Source of the DNA: an uncultured Planctomycetia bacterium
GTDB lineage: Bacteria; Planctomycetota; Phycisphaerae; Phycisphaerales; SM1A02
Length of the DNA stretch: 64,000 nucleotides
NCBI GenBank assembly: GCA_937871505.1
Contig: CALMPF010000019.1
Span: forward strand, 1-64,000
Direction of reading: 5' to 3'
Shown here: positions 24,138 to 32,589 of the stretch, one piece after another
Layout: each line of letters begins with the position of its first letter
Position numbering within the stretch: the first letter of the stretch is position 1
Notes under the pieces: model-generated
The model's database searches: none
What the model was told of the DNA's origin: nothing
The model's input: the letters and a program-made list of their open reading frames with translations, nothing else
Made by a program: the position numbers and the translations under genes

Positions 24138-25535
24138 TCACCGCAGACAGGGGCCCCAGCTTCCGAGGAGGAAGCCGAGGTCGCTTCCGTTGACGATCCC
24201 GTTGCAGTCGAAGTCCGCGGCGGGCGCAGGGAAGCCGATGAACCCGAGCAGGATGCCGAAGTCGGCGCCATCCACGACGCCGTCGCCGTTGAGGTCGCCG
24301 GGGCAGCAGATGGTGCGGGCGAGGGCGGCGCAGGCGGCGTCCCACGCCGAGGCGCAGCAGAAGGGATCGATCGCGCAAACCGCGCCGCAGCAGGACTCGT
24401 CGTCGCATCCGGGGCCGGCGTGGGCCGCGGTGCAGCAGCCGTCGCCGGGACAGGGCTCCGGATCGGGCTCGCAGCCGCAGGGCTCCGGCAGCGCCTGGGC
24501 GAACTGGACGCAGGAGCCGTCCCAGCTCATGGTGCAGCAGAAGAGGTCGATCGCGCAGACCGCTTGACAGCAGGCGGCGTCGCTGCACCCGGGCGTGCCG
24601 GAAGCCTGACAGCAGGGGCCCGTTCCTTCGGTGCCGCAGGGCAGGCACGTGGCGCGGGCCTGCGTGACGCACGCTTCGTCCCAGGCGATCTCGCAGCAGG
24701 ATGCGTCGATGGCGCAGACCGCCTCGCAGCAGGAGAGCTCGTCGCAGCCGGGCAGGCCGTGCGGCTCGAAGCAGGAGCCGCTCTCGGCACAGGGAGGGGG
24801 TTCGCTGCCGACGATCGCGAGCGACCAGCTCGCGAAGCTGCCGGCGTCACCTGCCGCCCAGTCGCCGATGATGAGCCGCCAGGTCCCGAGGGCGTTGATG
24901 CCGGCGAACTCGGGGACCGCGAGGATCTGGGCCCCCGTCCCCGCCGCGCTCGGGAAATAGGTGTCCCCGGGGATCACGAAGTTGGTTCCGCCCTGCGCCG
25001 CCGTGGCCCAGAGATCGGCGGCGGCGCCGTCATTCCAGGCGTAGGTTCCGTCCAGGTTGCTGCTGTCGCCGAAGGTGTTCGGCGGCGGGTTCGGCGGCAG
25101 TCCCACCCGGAAGACGAGCATCGCGCTGCGCCCGCTCGGAACATGGAGGAGCTCGACGGAGAGATCGCCGACCCAGGTGTGCTCGAGGCCGACGATGGTG
25201 AGCGTGAAGTCCTCGACCGTCAGCGCATCGGTCACGGTCAGCTCGCTCGCCACGAAGGCGGGCGTCCCTTCGAGCTCCGGAGCGTCAGGGATCACCGCCC
25301 CGGGTCCGAAGTAGGTTCCGGCACCCAGCGGAAGGGCGATGAAGAGCGCTGCGGCGGCGGGAAGGCGCGCGAGGCCGAGGGCGCGCCCGGCATTGACGCG
25401 ACGCGATCGCGCGGGCGGCGCGATGCACCGTGGCGCCCCGACGGCGGTCGTGGGGCCGTGGGCGCTCGGCGCGAGGGCGCTTCGTTCGGTTGCCAGATCG
25501 GAAACGCGGGCAGGGGGGATCTTCGCGGAGAACAT
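24138..25535 (-). CDS. Secreted protein: P-domain, three cysteine-rich modules, dockerin-like C-terminus
   Basis: A 465-residue exported protein with a long basic N-region and a hydrophobic signal (LARLPAAAALFIALPLGAG, residues 55-73). Residues about 90-255 form a proprotein-convertase P-domain (LTIVGLEHTWVGDLSVELLH, and WRLIIGDWAAGDAGSFASWS). Three modules follow of the same kind as in the neighbouring 1546-residue protein (CCEAVCAIDASCC, CCQAVCAIDLFCC, CCGAVCAIDPFCC, each ending WD..C). The last 52 residues are a dockerin-like pair of calcium loops (GDLNGDGVVDGADFGILLG, DFDCNGIVNGSDLGFLLGSW). Start: ATG 25535, preceded four bases upstream by GAGGAA; the longer frame upstream lacks support. 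It faces the large repeat gene tail to tail. Likely surface-located; binding partner unknown. Confidence 0.85.
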   Translation of the reverse strand: MFSAKIPPARVSDLATERSALAPSAHGPTTAVGAPRCIAPPARSRRVNAGRALGLARLPAAAALFIALPLGAGTYFGPGAVIPDAPELEGTPAFVASELTVTDALTVEDFTLTIVGLEHTWVGDLSVELLHVPSGRSAMLVFRVGLPPNPPPNTFGDSSNLDGTYAWNDGAAADLWATAAQGGTNFVIPGDTYFPSAAGTGAQILAVPEFAGINALGTWRLIIGDWAAGDAGSFASWSLAIVGSEPPPCAESGSCFEPHGLPGCDELSCCEAVCAIDASCCEIAWDEACVTQARATCLPCGTEGTGPCCQASGTPGCSDAACCQAVCAIDLFCCTMSWDGSCVQFAQALPEPCGCEPDPEPCPGDGCCTAAHAGPGCDDESCCGAVCAIDPFCCASAWDAACAALARTICCPGDLNGDGVVDGADFGILLGFIGFPAPAADFDCNGIVNGSDLGFLLGSWGPCLR

Positions 25536-25695
25536 CGGGTTCCTCAGGGCGGGCTTCGCGGCGCGGCTGTCGCTCCGAAGGGCGCTCCCCGCGCCGCACT
25601 CGGTCTGCTCGCCACCGCAAGGGACGTGGACCGGATGCGCTTCGGCATGGGCCACGAATTGTCGAGCCGGAACTCAGGATGGGGCCGGACGCGCC

Positions 25696-26454
25696 TCAGG
25701 CCGGATTGAGACCGCCGAAGCGTCGGCTGCGCGCCGCGAAGCTCCGCAGCGCCGCGTGGTAGTCGTCCACGCCGAAGTCCGGCCAGAGTACGTCGGTCAC
25801 GTGCAGCTCCGCGTAGCTGATCTGCCAGAGCAGATAGTTCGAGAGCCGCATCTCGCCCGCCGTGCGGATGAGCAGGTCGGGATCCGGCAGTCCTGCGGTA
25901 TCGAGGTGGGCGTCGATCATCGCCTCGTCGATCGCCTCCGGACCGATCTCGCCCGATGCGACGCGACGGGCGATCCGCCGCATCGCGTCGACGATCTCCG
26001 CTCTTCCGCCGTAGTTGAGCGCCAGGACCAGCGTGGTTCCTGCGCAGGCTCGAGTCGCCTCGGCCGTTCGACGCAGCTCGCCCTGAACCGCGGGGGGGAG
26101 GCCCTCCAGCCTGCCGATGGTCCGGAAGCGGATGCCGTTGGCGATCAGCTCGTCGCGCTCGGCCACGAGGTGCTCCTGGCAGAGTGCCATCAGCCCGTCG
26201 ATCTCGTCGGCGGGCCGCTTCCAGTTCTCCGACGAAAAGCTGTACAGGGTCAGGGCCTCGATGCCGAGCTTCGCGGACTCGGTCACGACGTCGCGGACTG
26301 TCCGCGCCCCGGCGCGGTGTCCGAGGAGCCGCGGAAGGCCGCGCCGCGCCGCCCAGCGCCCGTTGCCGTCCATGATGATCGCCACGTGCCTCGGGAGGCG
26401 CTCCCGCTCCAGGCCCGAGGGCGCCTCGACAGGCTTGGCGATCGTCTCTGGCAT
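25696..26454 (-). CDS. uppS: Undecaprenyl diphosphate synthase
   Basis: A 252-residue cis-prenyltransferase that condenses isopentenyl diphosphate units onto farnesyl diphosphate to make the C55 lipid carrier for cell-wall and polysaccharide precursors. The conserved pyrophosphate-binding motif HVAIIMDGNGRWA (about residues 23-35), SFSSENWKRP, and the C-terminal LLIRTAGEMRLSNYLLWQ with ELHVTDVLWPDF are all intact. Normal length. A TAGACT box ends 9 nt before its ATG, with no Shine-Dalgarno sequence, suggesting its own leaderless promoter. The presence of uppS fits the accepted existence of peptidoglycan in planctomycetes. Confidence 0.97.
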   Translation of the reverse strand: MPETIAKPVEAPSGLERERLPRHVAIIMDGNGRWAARRGLPRLLGHRAGARTVRDVVTESAKLGIEALTLYSFSSENWKRPADEIDGLMALCQEHLVAERDELIANGIRFRTIGRLEGLPPAVQGELRRTAEATRACAGTTLVLALNYGGRAEIVDAMRRIARRVASGEIGPEAIDEAMIDAHLDTAGLPDPDLLIRTAGEMRLSNYLLWQISYAELHVTDVLWPDFGVDDYHAALRSFAARSRRFGGLNPA

Positions 26455-26463
26455 GCGGGAGAG

Positions 26464-26469
26464 AGTCTA
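26464..26469 (-). promoter_or_regulatory. -10-like box TAGACT before uppS
   Basis: Read on the minus strand, TAGACT ends 9 nt before the uppS ATG. A transcript started from it would begin at or within a few bases of the start codon. No good -35 match was found. Confidence 0.5.
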
Positions 26470-26630
26470 CCCGCCGACCCGCGCGGAGGTTCGTCGGATG
26501 GCTTCGCGCAGCGTGAACTCCGCGCGCGGCGCGGCGCGTCCCGCTCATCCGGGTTCCCTGCTCCGTCGGGTCGGCCTCTCCCGAGTCTGACGTCGCCCCC
26601 GGGCGCGCGACCGAGGCCGCCTGCCGCAGC

Positions 26631-27992
<1,362 letters not shown>

Positions 27993-27993
27993 C

Positions 27994-27999
27994 TATTCT
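27994..27999 (+). promoter_or_regulatory. -10-like box TATTCT before hemW
   Basis: TATTCT ends 9 nt before the GTG at 28009. On the other strand the same bases read AAGAAT, a weaker -10-like box 11 nt before the purA ATG, so the divergent genes may share one AT-rich control point in a 25-bp gap. Confidence 0.45.
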
Positions 28000-28008
28000 T
28001 ACCGCTCC

Positions 28009-29250
28009 GTGACCACGTCGGCGCTGCCTCTCTTCGAACCGTCCGCGGCGCCCGGCCCCCGGGGAGCCCTTCCTGCCGACCGGGCGCTTCCGGCGGACGT
28101 GATCGCAGCCGACGGCGTCGACGGAGCGTACATCCACGTTCCGTTCTGCCGTCACAAGTGCCACTACTGCGACTTCTACTCCTTCGTCGATCGCGACGAC
28201 CGGCAGGACGCCTTCGCCTCCCGGCTGATCGCGGAGATCGAGTCGGTCGCCCCGCGGTGGCGCCGCCCGCTGGAGACGATCTTCGTCGGCGGCGGCACTC
28301 CGACCCTGCTCCCCCCGCGCATCTGGCAGTCGCTGCTGCCGGTGCTCGCGCGGCGGCTCCCGCTGGCTCCGGGCGGCGAGTTCACCGTGGAGGCCAATCC
28401 CGAGACGGTCTCGGCCGAGCTCGCGGAGGTCCTGGCGGACGGGGGCGTGACGCGGGTGAGCCTGGGGGCGCAGTCGTTCGACCGCCGCCATCTCGCCACG
28501 CTCGAGCGACGGCACGATCCGGCATCGGTCGAGCGCAGCGTCGACGTGCTGCGCCGCGCCGGGATTCGCGAAGTCAACCTCGACCTGATCTTCGGAATCC
28601 CGGGCCAGAGGGTGGAGGAGTGGCTTCGCGACCTCGACCTGGCCCTCGCGCTCCGGCCTGACCATGTCAGCGCCTACGGCCTGACCTACGAGCCTGGGAC
28701 GGCGATGACGATGCGCCTGAAGCTCGGCGAGTTCACGCCCGCCGACGATGAGATCGAGGCCGCGATGTTCGAGGCGACCGCCGACCGCCTTGCCGAGGCG
28801 GGATTCGAGCGCTACGAGATCAGCAACTTCGCCCGGCGCGACGCGCTCGGCGCGCGGCGCTGCCGCCACAACATGCTCTACTGGACCAATCGCGACTGGT
28901 GGGCCTTCGGTCCCTCCGCGAGCGGGCACGTCCGCGGCGTCCGGTGGAAGAACGTTCCGCGGCTCGGGGACTGGCTCGCGTGTTCGCCGTGGTCGCCCGT
29001 GATCGACGTGGAGCGGCTCGACGCACGCGGCGTCAGCGGCGAGCGGATCATGCTCGGCCTGCGGCTCTCGGAGGGGATCGAGGCGATCGAGCTCGAAGGT
29101 CTTCTTGCGGTCGGCAAAGACGCGCCGGAGCGGCGTGCCGCCTTCGCGCGCCAGGTCGCGGCCGGCCTCTTCGAACGCCGGGGAACCCGCTGGGCGCTCT
29201 CGCGCCGCGGCCTGCTGCTCGCCAACGAGGTGCTCGCCGAACTGATCTGA
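28009..29250 (+). CDS. hemW: Radical SAM heme chaperone HemW-like protein
   Basis: A 413-residue radical SAM protein of the HemW (formerly HemN-like coproporphyrinogen oxidase) family. IHVPFCRHKCHYCDF holds the CxxxCxxC cluster ligands (about residues 46-54); GGGTPTLLPP, FTVEANPETV, RVSLGAQSFD and IFGIPGQ follow. The C-terminal HNMLYWTNRDWWAFGPSASGH is characteristic of HemW. True coproporphyrinogen dehydrogenase (HemN) has a longer N-terminus with a further cysteine, absent here, so heme delivery to respiratory proteins is the better guess, in keeping with the cytochrome operon in this window. GTG 28009 is chosen; GTG 28099 is an alternative closer to the domain start. The last codons run into a pentanucleotide repeat. 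Confidence 0.92.
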   Translation: MTTSALPLFEPSAAPGPRGALPADRALPADVIAADGVDGAYIHVPFCRHKCHYCDFYSFVDRDDRQDAFASRLIAEIESVAPRWRRPLETIFVGGGTPTLLPPRIWQSLLPVLARRLPLAPGGEFTVEANPETVSAELAEVLADGGVTRVSLGAQSFDRRHLATLERRHDPASVERSVDVLRRAGIREVNLDLIFGIPGQRVEEWLRDLDLALALRPDHVSAYGLTYEPGTAMTMRLKLGEFTPADDEIEAAMFEATADRLAEAGFERYEISNFARRDALGARRCRHNMLYWTNRDWWAFGPSASGHVRGVRWKNVPRLGDWLACSPWSPVIDVERLDARGVSGERIMLGLRLSEGIEAIELEGLLAVGKDAPERRAAFARQVAAGLFERRGTRWALSRRGLLLANEVLAELI

Positions 29251-29307
29251 TCTGGCCTGGCCTGGTCTGGTCTGGCCCGATCTGATCTGATCTGATTCGA
29301 TCTGACC
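29242..29307 (+). repeat. Degenerate pentanucleotide repeat (CTGAT/CTGGC)
   Basis: About 13 units of five bases alternate between TCTGA, TCTGG and CCTGG type sequences. The array begins in the last codons of hemW, and the hemW stop codon TGA (29248-29250) is part of it. Confidence 0.8.
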
Positions 29308-29566
29308 CGCTTCGATGAGGCCGGTCCCGCACTGCACGCGTCGCCCCGGCCGCTGCGCCGGGTGCTGCGGCCGGGTGCTGCGGCCGTCTGCTGCGGCCGT
29401 CTGCTGCCGCCCCCGGGGGGGATCAAATCTCGCAGCGCGATCGACCGACGGGGATCGAGAGCCCGCAGCGGCGCCGTCGGCGCCTCGAGCGCGCCGCGTC
29501 TCCGCGCGGGACGCGCGCTTCGGTCATCCGCGCGACGATCCCCGCCGGCGTCGGAAGGCCGATGCC
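29251..29566. other. Repeat-filled convergent intergenic region
   Basis: About 315 bp between the ends of hemW and sdhB. It contains the rest of the pentanucleotide array, a 13-bp tandem repeat (29361-29410) and a CCCCCGGGGGG run. No gene or T-tailed terminator was seen. Confidence 0.6.
29361..29410 (+). repeat. 13-bp tandem repeat, nearly four copies
   Basis: Units GGTGCTGCGGCCG (29361-29373, 29374-29386), TCTGCTGCGGCCG (29387-29399) and a partial TCTGCTGCCGC (29400-29410) follow head to tail in non-coding DNA between two convergent genes. Confidence 0.85.
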
Positions 29567-30394
29567 TCAGCGCCCCGAGAAGAAGCGCTTCACCGCGTGC
29601 ACGGTCACCTGGCGACCGATGGCCGCGATCGACTCGGTGAGGGGGATCTCCTTCGGGCAGACCTTGACGCAGTTCTGGGCGTTGCCGCAGTCGTTCACGC
29701 CGCCCTGACCCATGAGCACGTCGAGACGCTCGGGGCGCAGCACGCGGCCGGTGCGGTGGGCGTTGAAGAGCCGCGCCTGGCTGATGGCGTGGGCTCCGAC
29801 GAACGCGCGGTCCCACTGCTTCGGATCGTGCTCGATCGTGAACTGCGGGCACGCTTCGAGGCAGCATCCGCAGGACATGCACATCGACAGCCTGTACCGG
29901 ACATCCTGCTCGCTCGGACTCTCCCGCGGACCCGGCCCGAGGTCGTAGGTCCCGTCGATGGGGACCCAGGCGCGAACCCGCTTGAGGGCGTTGAAGAGGC
30001 GCGACCGATCGACGGCGAGGTCGCGCACGACGGGGAACTTGCTCATCGGCTCGATGACGAGCAGGTCGCCCTCGTTCGGAGCGACTTCGGAGACGAGCGC
30101 GGAGCAGGCCTGCCGGACGCGCCCGTTGATCACCATCGTGCACGCCCCGCAGATCTCCTCGAGGCATCCGGCGTCGTAGGCGACCGGCGTCGTCGGGCGC
30201 CCGTCGGCCGTCCGCGCGGTGGCGGCGATGGTCTGGAGGAGGGAGATCACATTGCCGCCGTGGGCGGCGGGGATCGCGAACTCCTCCCAGCGCGGCGCGC
30301 TGCTCGGGCCATCCTGGCGCCGGATGCGGACGCGCACCGTGTGCGAGGCGCGAGCGGAGAGGACCGGGGTCGAGGCGACGGCGGAGGCGACCAT
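29567..30394 (-). CDS. sdhB: Succinate dehydrogenase/fumarate reductase iron-sulfur subunit
   Basis: A 275-residue iron-sulfur subunit of complex II, which passes electrons from the flavoprotein to quinone. All three clusters are represented: [2Fe-2S] in DAGCLEEICGACTMVINGRV with a fourth Cys in RQACSALV, [4Fe-4S] in CMSCGCCLEACP, and the [3Fe-4S]/second ligand set in CGNAQNCVKVCPKEIPLTES. The start is ATG 30394, which gives family length; the much longer frame upstream is noise. No sdhA or sdhC lies beside it, so the other subunits must be encoded elsewhere. The minus-strand TATCAT at 30529-30534 is a possible distant -10 element. Confidence 0.93.
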   Translation of the reverse strand: MVASAVASTPVLSARASHTVRVRIRRQDGPSSAPRWEEFAIPAAHGGNVISLLQTIAATARTADGRPTTPVAYDAGCLEEICGACTMVINGRVRQACSALVSEVAPNEGDLLVIEPMSKFPVVRDLAVDRSRLFNALKRVRAWVPIDGTYDLGPGPRESPSEQDVRYRLSMCMSCGCCLEACPQFTIEHDPKQWDRAFVGAHAISQARLFNAHRTGRVLRPERLDVLMGQGGVNDCGNAQNCVKVCPKEIPLTESIAAIGRQVTVHAVKRFFSGR

Positions 30395-30637
30395 GGTGGG
30401 AGCGGGAATCGGGAGAGGAAGCGGGGGATGGAGGCGGCAGGGGCCTCGAAGAGCGGGAGCCGGCTGCGCCTCTCGGACGCCGAAGCGCAGCGGATCCCGA
30501 CGCGGCGCATCCTTCGGGACCGGCGAACATGATAGAACATCCCACTCGGCGCACCGGAGGCGTGAACCGGAGCGCGGCGGCGCGTGCGCCCCGAGGCGAT
30601 GAGGGCGTCGAGTGCGATTCGCTTCGGGCGCGACACG

Positions 30638-31540
30638 ATGACGGATTCCGTCCCCACCACCGCCAACCCGATCACCGCCGCGAGCGCCGCGGAGGGACTG
30701 CTTCCCGAGCGGGCGCTCGCCAGGTCCGCGCTCGAACGCAGCGCCGCAGCGGTCGGCAGGACCGTGGTCGTCGTTCCCTGCTACAACGAGCAGCTCAGGC
30801 TCGACGGGGACGCGTTCGTCGACTTCGTCTCCGGCGAGGCGGGCCGGGGGATCGACTTCCGCTTCGTCGACGACGGCAGCACCGACGGGACGGCCGCGAC
30901 GCTCGCTGCGCTCTGCGCCCGGGTCCCCGGGCGCCTCTCGTGGCAGCGACTCGAGCGCAACGGCGGCAAGGCCGAGGCGGTGCGGCAGGGGTTCCTCGCG
31001 GCGATGGCCCTGCGGCCGGCGCCGTGGGCGATCGGGTTCTTCGACGCCGACCTCGCCACGCCGCTGGAGGCGCTGCCGACCTTCGTCGAGATCCTCGCGA
31101 CGCGTCCTGACATCGAGATGGTCTTCGGCTCGCGGGTGAACCTCCTCGGGCGGCACGTCCGCAGGAAGCTCATCAGGCACTGGATCGGGCGGATCTTCGC
31201 GACGTTCGCCTCGCAGATGCTCGGCGTGCCGATCTACGACACCCAGTGCGGGGCCAAGCTCTTCCGCAACGGCGAGAGCCTTGCGGCTCTCTTCGCCGAG
31301 GCGTTCGTCACGCGCTGGATCTTCGACGTGGAGATCATCGCCCGTCTCGTCCGCGATCGCCGCGGCACCGCGGAGCCGCAGCCCGAGGAGGTGATCGTCG
31401 AGCTGCCGCTCCTGCGCTGGGAGGACAAGAAGGGATCGAAGCTGCGCCCGCGCGACTTCATCACGGTGAACTTCGACCTGCTCCGGATCCGCCGCCGCTG
31501 GTTGCGCGGGGTTCCCCGCCGCCCGGAGCGCCTCCCGTGA
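30638..31540 (+). CDS. Family 2 glycosyltransferase (dolichyl-phosphate-sugar synthase type)
   Basis: A 300-residue GT-A glycosyltransferase. VVVVPCYNEQ (about residue 42) begins the nucleotide-sugar binding fold; FRFVDDGSTDGTA and GFFDADLATPLEALP give the catalytic Asp and the metal-binding DAD motif. The later VPIYDTQCGAKLF and TRWIFDVEIIAR match the dolichyl-phosphate glucose/mannose synthase branch, which would load a polyprenyl phosphate carrier. Start: ATG 30638, the one nearest the domain; 30584 and 30599 are alternatives. Its stop overlaps the next start (GTGA), so it heads a three-gene coupled cassette that ends with a polyprenol-sugar-using membrane transferase. Confidence 0.88.
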   Translation: MTDSVPTTANPITAASAAEGLLPERALARSALERSAAAVGRTVVVVPCYNEQLRLDGDAFVDFVSGEAGRGIDFRFVDDGSTDGTAATLAALCARVPGRLSWQRLERNGGKAEAVRQGFLAAMALRPAPWAIGFFDADLATPLEALPTFVEILATRPDIEMVFGSRVNLLGRHVRRKLIRHWIGRIFATFASQMLGVPIYDTQCGAKLFRNGESLAALFAEAFVTRWIFDVEIIARLVRDRRGTAEPQPEEVIVELPLLRWEDKKGSKLRPRDFITVNFDLLRIRRRWLRGVPRRPERLP

Positions 31541-32589
31541 TCGACGCGGCGCTGCGCGGCGTCGCCGTCGGCCTGCGCCCGCTGATCCGCGCCTGCCGCA
31601 CCGAGCGGAGCGAGCCGCCGCCGGGAGCGCTGCGGCGGCTCTTCGTCCTTCTCGGGTTCGTCCCGGGCTTTGCCGCCTGGATGCTCCTGCGCGGAGCGCT
31701 GCTGGCGCTGCGACGATCGATCGACGTGGAGGCGAGCGTCGACCTCGGCGCGCCAAAGGCGCCGCCTCGCCGGATGACGTGCACCCTTCCGGACATGATC
31801 CAGACGTACCTCTTTCTCTTCGGAGTCTGGGAGCCCGACCTGACGGCGCTGATCCGCAGCCGGCTCCGCCCGGGGGATGGCTACATCGATGTCGGCGCCA
31901 ACGTCGGCGCCTTCGTGCTTGCGGCGGCGGAGCGCGTCGGGGCCGGCGGGAGGATCCTCGCGATCGAGGCCGCTCCCGCGATCGCCGAGCGGCTGCGCGC
32001 CAACCTCGCCCGCAACGGGATCGTTCCGGCGGCGGAGGCCGATCCGCGCCGATCGGCGGATGCGCCGAGCACGCGGATCGCGGTCGTCGCCGCCAGCGAT
32101 CGGGAAGGGGTGCTGCGGCTCTTCGCAGGCCCGCCGAAGAACCTCGGCCGCACCACGACGGTGGCCTCGGTCGGGGCGGCGCAAGGCAGCGCCGAGCCGA
32201 CCGCCGTCGTGCCAGCGCGACCGCTGGGGGCGATCGCCACGGCGGAGGAACTCGCCGGCGCGAGGATCATCAAGATCGATGTCGAAGGGGCGGAGCCCGC
32301 GGTGCTCCGCGGGCTCGCGGAGATCCTCGATCGGCTGCGGCGCGACTGCGAGATCGTCGTCGAGCTCTCGCCGCACTGGTGGCCCGCGGGCGAAATGCCG
32401 CTCGCGGCGGTTCTCGAGCCCTTCTTCGCGGCGGGGTTCGTCGCCTACGAGCTGCCGAACGTCTACTGGCCATGGCGCTACGCGTGGCCGCGCTGCGTGG
32501 CGTCGCCGCGGCGCCTCCGCGACGAGCTTCGCTCGATCAATCGGCGCGTGGACCTCGTCCTCTCGCGCACGGAGGCTGAGACCCTGTGA
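31537..32589 (+). CDS. FkbM-family SAM-dependent methyltransferase
   Basis: A 350-residue protein with an FkbM methyltransferase domain. YIDVGANVGAFVLAAAERVG (about residues 112-131) is the SAM-binding motif I, ILAIEAAPAIAERLRANL is motif II, and IIKIDVEGAEPAVLRGL is the diagnostic FkbM motif. The N-terminal 80 residues include a hydrophobic stretch (LFVLLGFVPGFAAWMLL) that could associate with the membrane. GTG 31537 overlaps the preceding stop; its own TGA overlaps the next GTG. By position it probably O-methylates a sugar or lipid-linked glycan made by the cassette; the substrate cannot be read from sequence. Confidence 0.88.
   Translation: MIDAALRGVAVGLRPLIRACRTERSEPPPGALRRLFVLLGFVPGFAAWMLLRGALLALRRSIDVEASVDLGAPKAPPRRMTCTLPDMIQTYLFLFGVWEPDLTALIRSRLRPGDGYIDVGANVGAFVLAAAERVGAGGRILAIEAAPAIAERLRANLARNGIVPAAEADPRRSADAPSTRIAVVAASDREGVLRLFAGPPKNLGRTTTVASVGAAQGSAEPTAVVPARPLGAIATAEELAGARIIKIDVEGAEPAVLRGLAEILDRLRRDCEIVVELSPHWWPAGEMPLAAVLEPFFAAGFVAYELPNVYWPWRYAWPRCVASPRRLRDELRSINRRVDLVLSRTEAETL

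Noticed and set aside
24420-25709. Plus-strand frame opposite the P-domain/dockerin gene
   Set aside because: Antisense shadow without domains; the minus strand has a signal peptide, P-domain, modules and dockerin.
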